Of a DNA stretch of 64,000 nt, positions 10,951 to 23,600 are shown piece after piece. This DNA comes from Isoetes taiwanensis (taxonomy: Eukaryota; Streptophyta; Lycopodiopsida; Isoetales; Isoetaceae). Numbering within the stretch: the stretch's first letter is position 1; each line of letters starts with the position of its first letter. The position numbers and the translations under genes are program-made. The notes below the pieces were generated by a model that ran no database searches, was not told the origin of the DNA, and saw nothing but the letters and a program-made list of their open reading frames with translations. Location of the stretch: positions 248,001 to 312,000 of the forward strand of contig JAJEKV010000223.1 of the NCBI GenBank assembly GCA_021234155.1, written 5' to 3'.

Positions 10951-11378
10951 CGAGGTTTCTTTGTCAATAAGTGTTAGATAGAGCACCTTAGACAGGGGGT
11001 AAAAAAATAATACTATGGAGTGATCCACTCTAAGTCTATATCTCAACGAGTGTCTGAACTAATGAATGCTTTCTTAAAAAAAGGGCCATCCCAAATAGTG
11101 TGAGAAAACATATTGAAGTATGGTATGATCCACCCTAAGTCGACTCACGAGCCGAAAAAAGCCCTCAGACCCTGCTTTTGTTTTTTGTTTTGAGCTGCCT
11201 TTTCTAAGTCGCTAGTTGAGAAAGGCCCTCAGACTTGCGTTTTTTGCTCTCAGGTGCGTTTTTCACTCTGAGCTACCTTTCTCGACTCTGCATTTTTTAC
11301 TCTAGACTGCGAGAAAGACCCTCGGACCTGCATTTTTTTTCTCTCGGACCTCCATTTCACAACTTAGAAAGACCCTCA

Positions 11379-11577
11379 TGTTGAGGAAAGGATGATCACG
11401 CATCCTGGATCAACGATATGGATGTGCCAGCAGGGCAATCCACATGAATCGACACCAATATAACTGTTTAAGTTTTGGCCATTCATATAGCTACGGTGGG
11501 GCTTGTCCACCGAACTCATTCTTCATCAATACAATTCTTCATTATGTTATTATTTTGTCTGTCTCTGTAATTCATCA
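11379..11577 (+). repeat. Left LTR of the TRIM element
   Basis: 199 bp; differs from the right copy at scattered positions (for example ATATGGATGTGCC against GCATGGATGGGCC), so the insertion is not very recent. Confidence 0.85.
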
Positions 11578-12093
11578 TGGCATTAGAGCCCAGGTCATAA
11601 CCTGGGCAAATTCGTGGTTAGAAGGATGGAGGATGCAAGCGCTGAGGCTGGCAGTGAGGAGGATGATCCTCCTGATGGGATTCAGGCAGTTTCCATTTAT
11701 ATGCTATTCCAATTTCATCCATTTCATTCCATTCACTCCATCCATTGAAGACCCAGATGCCTACATCATCCTAGGATAGATTGGAGTCGAGATTTGCTTC
11801 AGTTCTGTGAGAAGATAGGGGGGAGATTTGTTCAAAGCAGAGCACCAGAGTCCCCACAAATCAGATCCAGAGCATGGAAGCAAATTTAGAGAATCAAATC
11901 CTATTGATATGCATTTCTTATCACTAAGCTATTTTTCCCTTTGGAGCTTGGTTCAAGAAGTGAACCAGAAGAAGCCCATAAGAGGCTTTGGTGCATGGTC
12001 TTGTGCACACTTGCAATCCAGAAGGGATTGTAGAGCAAGGGGGAGCAGGTTAGAACTCCTAAGATGCTTGATTGGATGCTGATCAAGAGGGAG

Positions 12094-12292
12094 TGTTGAG
12101 GAAAGGATGATCACGCATCCTGGATCAATGGCATGGATGGGCCAGCAGGGCAATCCACATGAATCGACACGAAGATAACGGTTTCTGTTTTGGCCATTCA
12201 TATAGCTACGGTGGGGCTTGTCTACCGAAGTCATTCTTCATCAATATAATTCTCAATTATGCTCTTATTTTATCTATCTCTGTAATTCATCA
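12094..12292 (+). repeat. Right LTR of the TRIM element
   Basis: 199 bp, the same length as the left LTR, preceded by a purine-rich tract and followed by CCTCG. Confidence 0.85.
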
Positions 12293-13626
12293 CCTCGGAA
12301 CTGTGATTTTCATTTAGAGCTCGCGAGTCGAGAAAGGCTCTTGGACCTGCCTTTTTTACTCTGAGTTGCATTTCTCAACTCCCGGGTCGAGGAAGGTCCT
12401 TAGACCTGTCTTTTTCACTTTGAGTTGCCTTTCTCGACTCAAGGCTCCCTACTTTTTCAAAAATGGCCTTCAGAACGGATTTTTATTTTAATTGTCTTGT
12501 CTGTCTTTTGCAATCCTTATCCCGACTAGATAGTACATGCTAGGAAGCAATGGAAAGACCCGTTCGTTGAAGAAAGGAGGCGAAAAGAGTCGGTTAGACA
12601 GCCCGTGAAGCACCTACTTGTATAGATTTCTATTGTCTTCAAGTTGCTCCCGTGGCTTGGAACAGGTCGGAGGGTGATCCACATATTGTTCCCATTAGGT
12701 GGTCCGCGCATGAAATTTGTCCACTGCAAAATAGATTGTAATTATATTCTTTATGAATAAAAATTCATTGAATACTAGCACTTTGTTTGGAGAAAGTAAA
12801 CTATTTCATTGGTTTAAACTATGTTTTTCAGTTTCTAGACTCGTCATTTGAGAAATGGAGGCCTTTTTTATTCATTCAGTTTTTTGTTCACACGAGAAAT
12901 AAGTCTTCTTTTCAGTAATGGAGCCTAAAGCGATTTGCACGTCCTTCCTTTTGGATTGAAATAATAGGGTTCCAGGAAAAAAGGGGTGGGAATCGCATGC
13001 GACCCACATTAAATAAATGGGACTTATAATCTTTCCTCAAGACTTAATGCCATAGATACTGATGCAGCTATAGACAATTGCTTGCTTCTCAAATTGGTAA
13101 TGGAATTGGCAGAATGAAACCATTTTGATTTATTGCTTGACTATGAAAGTTGTTAAGGCACATACTATTGCATCATATACTGAATTCACAGTGGTAAAGT
13201 CCGACGAGTATAGATATAGGTTGCAATGCAAGGGTTCAGAATGTTTATGGAATTTTATTTGCTTCTAGAATCTGTAGTGGCCCGAGATGTGAAATTTGTG
13301 CAATTGGAGAGCACTTTTTTCATGATGTCTAGTGATTGGGCAATAAAGAAGCTTCTTTGACTTTTTTGGCAAGGAAATATGCAAAGAAGTTTAGGGAACA
13401 CCTGCACTATAAACATATGATTTAATTGATGGTTTTCAAAGAGAAGATGGCGTCACTATTTCATATATAGTTGCTTATAATGCCAAAAAGATGGCCCTCG
13501 CCATAATCAATGGAGATCATAAAAAAGGAATACATGAAATTGAATGCATTTTGCAAGAATGAAAGAGAGCAATCCAGGAAGTGAAGTGTTGTTGTTGAAG
13601 GTTGCCAAGGCCATTTTTATGTACTA

Positions 13627-13800
13627 CGTAATGCACGCATGGGAAAGATTTTGGCTTATAATTTTTTGAGGTGGCTCCCAGACGAGGCGGCGCACTAGCG
13701 GCGGCTCCGTAATGCATGCATGGGAAAGATTTTGGCTTATAATTTTTTGAGGTGGCTCCCAAACGAGGCGGCGCACTAGCGGCGGCGGAGCCGCGAGTGT
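13627..13800. repeat. 81-bp tandem duplication with GC-rich hairpin
   Basis: The unit starting CGTAATGCACGCATGGGAAAG at 13627 repeats at 13708 with few differences. After the second unit GGCGGCGCACT and AGTGTGCCGCC form an imperfect hairpin. It lies between the N-terminal and catalytic parts of the MULE relic. Confidence 0.8.
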
Positions 13801-13923
13801 GCCGCCGAGAAAAATTATACCCGGAATCTTGATCTTGACAGGCGTGTATTACTGGACGTGATATATAGATGGTTCAAATTTCCACTTAAATTGTGACACC
13901 TGGCTCCTTCTTCTCCCTCTATT

Positions 13924-14313
13924 TTGCTCTGTTCTGACAAAGTTCTTGTGGCAAATCCTAAAATAGAGAAGCCTGGTGGTTCAAAGAGTGGCCATGCCAC
14001 ACTGGGAGCATCCAAATACGTCGCCTTTGACCCCAAAAAAGACAAAAAAGAAGAAGGAAAAAGGAGCTGCCAAAGTTGTTGTAGCAGAAATCGAATAGAA
14101 AATGATAATGTTGAAGCTTCCGCAAGCTCTGATGGCTTGATGCAAACCAGATCTGGAGCAGAACAAGCAATTATACCATTAAAGCTTGGGCCTAGCCCAA
14201 AGATAGTAGGAGGGCCGATTTTTCTACCTGCATGTATTACTGAGGAAAGGCAACTCACAGAGTCACGATGTAGCTTCTGCAACAGCGGCAAGGGTAGCTT
14301 GCATGGAATGTAG
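13924..14313 (+). CDS. Weak ORF inside the MULE relic
   Basis: A 129-codon frame, Lys/Ser-rich early (DPKKDKKEEGKRSCQSCC) with CxxC pairs near both ends. It lies where a MULE coding region would have its middle part, so it may be a degraded piece of that gene. A long antisense ORF covers the same bases. No family is recognised; it could be chance. Confidence 0.2.
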   Translation: MLCSDKVLVANPKIEKPGGSKSGHATLGASKYVAFDPKKDKKEEGKRSCQSCCSRNRIENDNVEASASSDGLMQTRSGAEQAIIPLKLGPSPKIVGGPIFLPACITEERQLTESRCSFCNSGKGSLHGM

Positions 14314-15147
14314 ATACTGAAACTACCTCTTTTTGCTCACTCAAAAGCTCTATTCTTCATGCTATTATAAAAACTATGGCTTCAACCTTGGATCTGTGTC
14401 CCGACCTCTACAAATGGGCTGAGCCCTGTTTCTTGGTTGCGGCGACGAAGCCAGAATAGCTCCTTTTTTTCTTGGCTATGGTGGCGATGTTGGAATAGCT
14501 CCCTTTTTCTTGACTATGGCGGTGATAGGGCTGAGCCCTATTTCTTGGATGTCGTAAAAGGGCAAGAAGGCAAGAAGGCTGGGGCTAAGCGACGCCGCTC
14601 CAGAAAATGCGGAAAGATTTTCTGCCATGTAAAGTAAAAGAAATATACACGTAATTAGAACCATCCGTGTATTACAGAATGTTCATTGCCTATGGGGCTT
14701 GTTTTTTAGTGGATTCCAGAGTTGTAGACAGTTTATGGAATTAGATGCCGCTTTTTTTACTAGTAAATATTTTTGGCATTTACTTTGTGCTACAGGTATT
14801 ATGCTACATGAGATTTATTTCCTATTGCTTTGGTTGTCATTGATAATGAGAAAGTAGAAAATTGCATATGTATTTTGCAGTGTCTACGTAAATGCTTATA
14901 GATAGGTACATTCCTTACGTTTGTATCAGATCGAGATAAAGTTTTAGAGGGGGGGAACTGTATAAAGTTTTTACAGGGTTTCCAAATGCCTACTGCATGA
15001 GGCATCTCAAAAAATGCAATAAAATTGAGTTCTTGCATTTCTTCTGCTACTGGAAACTACACTGCCAAGTAGTTGGGCTATCGCTTACTTTCATGAAGAA
15101 CACTTTGACACATGTGAGAAACCCATCACTGCAATGCTTGTAGCTAC

Positions 15148-17323
15148 TGTGACGTCCCCTACTCGTATACGATGCCCGCACCGTATACAACCAGGAGTTC
15201 ATCCCCCATACCAGTGCCATACTGATATAGGGCCCTCCACAGATCACTGTGACCATCTGGAATCCACAGTGGGGAAGAATGAAGGGGTCATTTTACCCCG
15301 TCTCCCTCGGGGCCTACCTAGCTGCGGAAGCGTAAACATACACGTCAGTAACATAACATCATATATCCACCTCGAAGGGTGGTACATCAACATCTGCATA
15401 GACAAAGATCAGCACAATACAAGGAAGTTCCTACCCAAGGCTCAGACTCCAGGGGGATGACTGACAAGCTTGGGTCTCCAGAGTTCAGTGCAGACAGAAT
15501 CATGACAATAAGAACATGGCTTAGGGTTGTCCACTCCATCCGCCCCTCCTGTGCACACTTTGCAGAGTAGGTTGAAAAGTGTTGGGACGTGACTGTAGCC
15601 CGCCGGGTGCATAGCCAAAGGGGCTACGTCTACTGGTTTACATCTCCCTAGCCCCGATGGGGCAGGTAGGGATCACTCCCTCCAGAGATCTACATGCTGA
15701 CTCAAGGTGACTAGAGGGCCACCGCCCTTATTCGACTTGAACTCACTGGAAGGTCATATCCACCACCCCACGAGCCCATGCCTTGCCCACACGCAGTGGC
15801 AAGCCATTAGACCTAGTCACAATGATCCCCGGTAGGCTTTACACACCAGAGGGATCGTTCAAGAGTCAGAACACGAACCTCCTCCTTAGCCAGTCTGGCC
15901 CCTTCACCCACAACCAGGTGTGGTTTTTGTGCACAGGCCAAAATCTAGTAATGCACTAAGAGGGACTATCTAGGAGCATCATCTACTAAGCTTCAAGTCT
16001 CTACCCCCCTTCCCAATACAATGAGTTCACAGAATTCATCCGTCCATCACATCATCATAGAACTAAAGAATAAGAACTAATCTATATCATACATAGAGTT
16101 AGGTTCTTTAGTTAGAGTCAATCTCGGGATCGCTTGGCTACTAGGGGTGATTTAATAGGCTAAACCTCTTTGGTTCGGCATTTGGAATAAGGTTTAGGCT
16201 ATTCAATCGACTAAATACCCGATCACCGGGTTCTCCTCCTCTCGATCCAAAGGTGTCCATGTCTACCGCTCCGCTCGAAATGCGGTGCGGGGAGGACGAT
16301 CCGACAAGCCGGGCGCATCGGACGATCGTGGGAGTTGGAATTGACTCCTCGGTAGCGAATCGAGCTCGGAAGGTCCGTGGGCTTAAAAGGGAAAGTTAGG
16401 GTTTGGTGCCTTATGTAGGCTATCAGTTAGGTTTAGGGTTTCCATGACCCTTGGTCTACCTTTAATGGGTTAAAGGTCTACAAATGCGCCGCATTGCTAA
16501 GTTAAGGCGCACCATTGCAAGTTGCCCCCTAGGGGCGACCTTGCTTAGATACGTCGGCGACACGCCGATTGGACGGCATGTACGCGTGCGGACGGTCAGC
16601 AAGATCAGATATCGTTTTGGAGACCGTATATCGTGATCGAACGCCACATTCTCCCCACCTTGAAATGATGTTTGTCCGGCAAGATCGCGGGTCTCCCCAC
16701 CTTGGAATCTTCCTAACCTGCAATCAACCCGATGCATACGATATACTACTATAATACTTACACATTTATTAAGATTACCTTAAGGTAATATTTTTAAATC
16801 ATTATTACGCCATTACATTATCAAATAACTTGTCAAATCGTGAACTTCTATTAAAACAAGGTACTTATTAGTCTCCCGTTATCACAACATTTAGTTTATC
16901 ACAATTTAACACTTTCATATACAATTATTATTTAAGGTGCTCTTCATTCCTTGCAACACATTCCAACAAAATTTGTGTTGCAAGTCTTCGTGACCTTAAA
17001 ATCTCAGATATTAATTTTACAATATCTATAATTACATACTTACTATCTTAATTATTAGAATTACTCTAAGGTAATGTTTAAGACATTACTGTACTATTTC
17101 ATTATCCAATTAACTTATGATTTCATAACTTAATCCACGCAAGGTAATTATTAACCTTACTTAATACAACATTTAAGTTTATCAAAGTTTATCAATTTTA
17201 TACAAAATTTACACTTCTAAGGTACTCTTCATCCCTTGCAACACGTTATAACAAAATTTGTGTTGCAAGTCTTCGTAGTTCGACCTCGTGGCCCTCCAGA
17301 GCGCTCTTATTGGCCTGTCAACA
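15148..17323 (-). mobile_element. Solo LTR (copy A) inserted in the MULE
   Basis: Begins TGTGACGTCCCC and ends CTGTCAACA, flanked by CTAC on both sides (15144-15147 and 17324-17327), a 4-bp target duplication. Its first 300 bp align with copy B (26183) and the reverse complement of copy C (46982-48553): shared GGGCCCTCC, GCGGAAGC, ACCTCGAAGGGTGG and CTACCCAAGGCTCAGACTC. MULE homology stops at one end and resumes at the other, which independently supports the borders. Orientation is set by copy D, whose LTR is followed by a primer-binding site on the plus strand. No internal retrotransposon genes remain. Confidence 0.7.
16751..17290. repeat. 285-bp tandem duplication inside LTR copy A
   Basis: The AT-rich segment ending TTTGTGTTGCAAGTCTTCGT occurs twice at a 285-bp offset (ending near 16990 and 17275), diverged but clearly colinear (AAGGTAAT, ACAACATTTA, CTTGCAACAC blocks). 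This explains why copy A is longer than the related LTRs. Confidence 0.7.
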
Positions 17324-17729
17324 CTACGTTATTACCATTTATATTAATTAAAATTTTGGTTATATGGTTATATTAGGCATAATTTGATGGAGGGATTCCA
17401 TAATAGGGGCAAAGCTAGGCATGCATGGAATCTGTGGGACAATTGGTACATGTAGAAGAGGAGCACACAATTGAATCCGTGAATTGCACTAGGCAGTATA
17501 GAATTTTGCCCTAAATGGAATTGTCTTTGAAGTCCTCACACTAGAGCATGGGCATGATGTTGATTAGAAAACAAAACTTGCAGTTGTTGTGTTTGGCAGC
17601 ATAGGAGAATTCCATGTGCTCATGCAAGAGGAGCAATTTTGTGGTGTAGGAGAAGACCTCAAGAATATGCTCATTCTAGATATTCATTGAAAGCATGATG
17701 CAATGCATATGAAGGTACAATTTTCCATT

Positions 17730-20690
17730 CGAACAGAGGACCGCTTCAGAAAAAATACGTCTATACAAGTGTTCAAGGCGTGAGCAATACGCACATCATA
17801 AAGTGCTACTTAATGGGATGTTTTCATTTTTCAATTGAAGCCGTCGATGGGAGGAATATTCCTCCTTTTATGCCAGATGAAGGGCCCTCTATTTTTTACA
17901 GGCCGGGACCCATACAAATTTCAAAGGTGCAGAATTAAAACAGATGACCATTGGCATTGCTGCCCCCTCCATTTCTTCGTTTAATGCTTATCAGATTACT
18001 TGCAAATTCGATCTAATCTGTCCAGCTTTTTGTGCCGGATTTGGGTCCTTAGTTTTGATGCTCTGGGTCGTTCTTCTAATTCGCTTGTTTTTCTTTAAGA
18101 TTCAGCGACAAATTTCTTCTTCTATAAACCGAATTCGCATCTCCTAGGCAGAGATAACCCTTTGCTCTAAATCTGTAGAATTCTAGCAGCCCAGATCCTA
18201 CAAATTTTACCCAGGTCTCACACCAGAAGCAGAGGTTAATCGGATTAGGAGAAATGGATTGGGCAAACTTAATCGCCGATTACAACGCAGTTCGCCAAAT
18301 CTTCTAATTGCCTTCTAAATCCCGACCTCTGCCTTCTTATCCTGCCTTCCAAATCCACACTATCAATCCGGCAGACGCTTCCACAACCAGCCTTCTTACC
18401 TTAGTTCTGCTCCTCACAATATTCACATCATACAGAGGAATCTCGGAGCAAATAACCAGCTCTCCACACCTCTATTTGACATTCCGACACTCCTTCTCCA
18501 ACTGGCTCCCCCTAATCCCATATGCATCCTTTTTCTGTTTCAACCTCCTAACTTTCAACCTGTTAGAAACGATGGCTGCCCTTGCTCCGCTCGGCCGCAC
18601 CTACAAAAACAGAGCACCCAGGCTGGAAAAAGAAAGTGGCCTGACACGCTATCCACGCCCTACAATTTAGGATGGAAATTCGACAATCATGGCAACAATG
18701 AACTTGCAAACACATCAAAATTAGAAATTAGACCTCTAAATGGAAACAAGCTACTCAAACATGCCAAATTATATGGTTTCACATACAATACAATACCAGA
18801 ATCATAGTTTCCACCATTGCGAGAATACCCTCCCCCAATACCAAACGGATTGGGCAAACTTAATTAGAAGAGTTGTAAGAACTCTATTGCTGAGTGAGTA
18901 TGATTTGTAGTTTATTTATTGGAAGCCTGATACAACCCTGTGATAACGTTTGAGTGTATTTACTATTGGGATATCTATTGCAACAATATGCCTTATTTAC
19001 AGCAGCTTTTATTTGATCAATAATTCTGTGCAGATGCTTAATGATTTGTAATGAACATGGAAGTTTTGTCTTCATGATATTGTTACGCTTGCTAGTGTTT
19101 GTCCTAGCATTTAGATTTTTTCTTTTTGTTTACACTAACATTTAGTAAAATAAGTATACAAGATCATGCTGCTAAATCATTCGGATCAGACCAAGCAACC
19201 ATCTTCTTAATTAATTTCTATTACTCATGTTGCCTTGCAGAAACTGGCAGGATCCGGTTATCATTGCTTAATGTTGAAGAAGAGAATGGGGTTAACAACC
19301 CCCTTGACCTGAAGAATCCAAGAGTACCGTTTAGAGGTCATGGGGGGCAGCAGTGCCACTTAGAGGTCGGGGACAGCAAGAATGGCCCTCACCCATTCCA
19401 CTCTCCCTTAAGATACATTAATTTATGGTAATGCGTATGCCCAGATGGCACTATGGTAAGTTCAGCTCCCACAAGTTTCAGACTTATTACGTCCCCAAAA
19501 TATCTCTTCTCTATGATTTTGGCGTAGGTGGGCTGGAAAAAGGGGGACCTGGAATTTTTTTGTGTATGGTCTGAGGGGCGTTCTTTTTTTCTTCATTGCT
19601 CTGCATGGTCGGAAATAGCAGCTGTAGGGTTCACAGGGGCTTCTAAGAACAGCCCGATGTGGGCCTCCTTAAATGAAGCATTTTTGGTCTGTTCATAGAG
19701 TGAGGCCAATTCAAACCGCCTTGGAGGTAGTTGATGTAGATCAAAGTGGGCATAGGGTGAAGGGGGTGTAAGTCGTGGTTTAGATCCTTCTTCATATATG
19801 GACAGGGATGGACAAAGAACTACATAGATGAAGAAATCGGCAGAAACATGAAGATATCCCTGTTCCGTTGGTTTTGTGTGCATGTCGAGAAGAGAGGTGC
19901 GAGCCGCAAGCATAGAGGTAGGCATGAACAAATTCAATGTCTGACCTTTTTGTTTTATGCAATTGGTCGTTTTTAGCAGGCCATGGATGTTATTGATATG
20001 AATAGCAGAAGCTGCAGGGATTTAAGCCTTCTTTAACCGTCATTTCTCACCCATATTGTCTTTTTGTTGGGTTGTTTTAAGCCGAGCAAGAGATCCTAAA
20101 TTCGCACTGTCTAAAACTTGTTGCTAGAAGGGCTGTCAGTGGTAAGGACGCCCCCAATATATGAAAGCATCTGTTGTTTGCATACGGTTTCTGTTGCTTT
20201 CACTCTCTGTTCGTTCGGGATTGTGGGAACCTTTGTGGGAACCTTATGCGTTGTTATTGGTGTACGTATATGAAGCGTATAGGGAGCGTGTTCATATACG
20301 GGGGTGTGAGATGTAAAATCTGACACCCTTGATTTGGCATATCCTCACGACTATACCTTCATCCAATGAACGAAAAAAAACATTAACACATAGAGGCATT
20401 AACACATAGAGGCATAGTCTGCAGAAATAAGAATGGCAGCATTTTTTTCTTTTTAGGTATCCCAACAATTAAGAAAACAAACGAATTGTAGAACATAACA
20501 ACACAACCTTCACGAATGAGAAATGAACACAGTTCTACTTGAGATTAAAAATGCTAGTCAAGCCACGACATAAATTATTGGTTTACACAAAGAATTAAGT
20601 TTTTCTTGTGAAGCACAACAGAATTATTGGTTCTACTTAAGATTAAAATGCTATTCAAAGGACGACATAAGTAAATGGTTTACACAAAGA
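17730..20690. other. Intergenic stretch, no gene recognised
   Basis: ORFs at 17944, 18308, 19126 and 19593 were read; none gave a recognisable domain. The string GGATTGGGCAAACTTAAT occurs near 18256 and 18847. This may hold promoter or untranslated sequence, but no supportable gene. Confidence 0.4.
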
Positions 20691-20691
20691 A

Positions 20692-23600
20692 TTAAATTTT
20701 CCTTGTGAAGCACAGCAGATGTATTAAATTCGAAAATGTTAAGCTTGATGCATCTTTGTCTACGTTCTGGGACCCGAGGGCAATACATAATTCTTCGTAT
20801 GACATCCCAGTTGACCATCTATACGTCAGCACAAAACCACATTCCCCCGCAGCAATCACTATCTCTGGTTCAGAAACCCTCCTTGTCATATGGCACAGTA
20901 CAAGTAGTGGTTCAGGCTCCCCGACAACATGCTTTGCAAGTAAATTCCTTGCGGTTTGAAACAGCGGGTATATTGCAGTTTCTGCATAAGTTACATCTGT
21001 GCCAAAAATCACATTAAAACCGTCCCTATTTGTTGCTTTTATTGAATGGATATCTTCAACATTATCCCATCTCAGCCTTAGACAAGAAATCTTGTGTACA
21101 GGGAAAAGATGTTCATTAGCCCTAAGGTTATTTTCAAGCATATTTAGGGATGTTGGGTCTCCATCTGTTGCAACTACCTTTTCAGCCGTTAGTGAAGCAA
21201 TCAGGGAGCATATACCTGTAGCTCCACAACCCAGTTCAAGAACATTTTTGCTCTTTACAAATGCTGTTCTCACCAATACATGGGAGAACAAGAATGCAGA
21301 TTCCCAAAGTATTAAACCTGTACTTTCAATAACATGCTGGTTTTCCTTTGAAAGGGACTTGACCTTAATAAGGTACCCATCAATTGGCACCAGTAAATCC
21401 TGAAAAATGACAAAATAGATTCAGTTTGTGTATGTACTTATATTCTAAGATTCAGTTTGTGTATGTAAAGATGGACTCAAAACATGAAGAACATTTAGAT
21501 TTTCAAAACACAGGAATTCTTAACAACCACTGCTCCAAACTGAAAAATAAAATATATTGTACAAATATATTTGAGCGTACAAATAAAGGAGCAATGCAGT
21601 ATACACTTTTTGGGGACTCACTATTTCTGCACTCTTGTCAATAATTTATCAATTTGGAAAGGACCAGTCAGAGAATGTTTGGCATTGGCAAGAAAGGAAA
21701 TAGAGCTTTGCAAAATGCTTATTTGTCAATGCAAACTATTGAACTGCCAATACATGCACTTTAAAAGAGAAGGCACAAGATGGCATAATTATTTTTCATG
21801 AAGCATAAAGCTTCAAATAATAGTTAACAGGAATTCTCGTGGTGCAATCAAAGATGTCAGCCAGATGTCTACAAGGAATAAACCAGATACACTCCAAACC
21901 TTAAAACGTGAAATCTAAATCAAGAAGCCATTACATGAATCTACATACCACAGGACCTGTGAAAACATAATAAAATAGACTAACCTCAAGTATTGGCAAA
22001 CTGTTAAACATATCCGAGATGAATAGATCCCCATCATTGCCACTATCACTCCTTCCCTCTGTTGGGTTGCCACTGCTATTTGATTCTTTTTCAACTGAAA
22101 CTGCAGCTCTACGCTTTAGGTCCAAACTGTCTTCTGTATTGCATTCGCCATCCAGACAAAAAACACCCTGAATCCAACGCCTTGAACACAAAATAAGAGA
22201 ATGTTTCCTTACATTGAGAGACTATTCCATGTGTCTGCAATGCAGCAAATGCTCAACTACATCCACTACCTGTGCATCACTATTCCCCTTGCACGATTCT
22301 CAATGTCTCGACAATAGACATGAATTGACTTTGGGGTAAAGCCCTCATTCGAAAATAGGTTTTCAAGATAAGTCTCAGAAAAATAAAAAGCTCTCTGCCA
22401 AATTGAAGCAAGAAATTAGCATATAGGCGCAATGCTGCACACAAATGACAAGAAGCATGCAAAGATGAAGAAAAAAACTGACATACAGTGCCATCGCCCC
22501 TCACAAAGTAGTTGTCGCTAATTTTTTGAGGCCTCTTTTTTAGGCGTTCCTGCCAAAAAGGAGAAAAAGAAGTATTGAATCTTCCATCTCTTATAAAAAG
22601 AAGTAGAAGAAGATTAAGGCAACTAGACACTGTATGTAATTTGTATAACCTACCTCTGCAAGATCACCAGCAGCGTAATCTCGTAGCAGCACGCAACCGC
22701 CTTGCTGCCCATACATAACAGTAAAATGTGATGTTAAGAGAGCAACGAAAATAATATCTTCATAATGCAGTTGCTGCCCATACATAACAGTAAAATGTGA
22801 TGTTAAGAGAGCAACGAAAATAATATCTTCATAATGCAGTTTTAAGTGAAGACTCGTGTAAGCTGCAGCTAATGTGAGCATTTATCCGGCCAAATCTGGA
22901 TAATTTTATATCCTCTATTATCTAGCATCCAATAAACCATTGAAAAATCCACAAAAAGCTATAAAGCATATAAGTTTCTATTACTTTACAGTCATCGCAG
23001 CAATGCATCCATAAAAGCACATGTTGAAACTCAGTCATGACATACGCATCACATTATACCATCTCTACATGTTTATTTTCATAGGCATCACAGGTACTGC
23101 GTTCCCACCTTCATAACTTTCTTGATGTTTTGCAAGACAAATGGCATTTTCTCTGGAGATATCGCTGATAAGGTAAAAATCTGTAATAAGTCGATGGTAT
23201 AACGGTTCAGATTACAAAACAAAAAATCTCGGACAGCTCAACAAGCTCAGAGTACCAGCATGACAATGTCAATTGATGATGGATTTATCTCCATGTTGAG
23301 TTCCTCTGAGGTGACATCACATATAAATGCATGAACACGTGCCTCTACGTATTCCTTGTTCTCCTGTATATAGTTATATATTAAACTTAAAATAAGAAAA
23401 CAAGCAAGCCTATTTTTCTATCTATATATGTTATTACAACCTTAACAATGTTGACGGCTCGTGGTGAAAAATCACATGCATAAACGAAAATATGTGGATA
23501 TTCAAACAACAGTGGAAATATAGTGTTTCCAACACCGCAACCAACCTGCCAAAAATGATTTATGTTACATCCTGTATACGAGAATACTGAATTACGGAAA

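Larger units (their letters stand above)
11379..12292 (+). mobile_element. TRIM (miniature LTR retrotransposon), complete
   Basis: Two direct repeats of 199 bp, 11379-11577 and 12094-12292, begin TGTTGAGGAAAGG and end ATTCATCA, i.e. TG...CA. Directly after the left LTR comes TGGCATTAGAGCCC, a good match to the initiator-Met primer-binding site (TGGTATCAGAGC). Directly before the right LTR is the purine tract AAGAGGGAG. The internal region is only 516 bp and encodes nothing recognisable. Flanks are CCTCA and CCTCG, a target duplication with one mismatch. This is the structure of a terminal-repeat retrotransposon in miniature, which needs proteins from other elements to move. No 5S rRNA-like part (Cassandra type) was seen. 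Confidence 0.85.
11150..12460. repeat. Decayed tandem array around the TRIM element
   Basis: Repeats of GAGAAAGGCCCTCAGAC, CTGCGTTTTTCACTCTGAG and CCTTTCTCGACTC occur at 11150-11378 and resume at 12293-12450, so the TRIM element (11379-12292) landed inside a pre-existing array with a unit of about 60 bp. Confidence 0.6.
13143..17720 (+). pseudogene. MULE (Mutator-like) transposase pseudogene, split by a solo LTR
   Basis: The pieces are in order on the plus strand. At 13143: HTIASYTEFTVVKSDEYRYR with CKGSECLW, the MuDR N-terminal zinc-like region, stopped by TAG at 13266. At about 13475: AYNAKKMALAIINGDHKKGI. At about 14711: CRQFMELDAAFFTSKYFW (first catalytic Asp region), then FPIALVVIDNEKVENC with an in-frame TGA just before it, FVSDRDKVL (second Asp) and, after a frameshift, FPNAYCMRHLKKC. 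The coding relic is cut at 15147 by an LTR. It resumes after 17327 with FHNRGKARHAWNLWDNWYM and a SWIM finger, CSCCVWQHRRIPCAHA, near 17580-17635. The source protein binds terminal inverted repeats and cuts DNA. Many stops and frameshifts make it dead. Its terminal inverted repeats were not found. Confidence 0.8.

Noticed and set aside
16380-16445. Second telomere-repeat tract (also at 27190)
   Set aside because: Only short TTAGGG-like strings inside solo LTRs, not tandem TTTAGGG units.
20705-21403. Plus-strand ORFs of 84, 93 and 134 codons
   Set aside because: Antisense shadows of the last exon of the methyltransferase gene.
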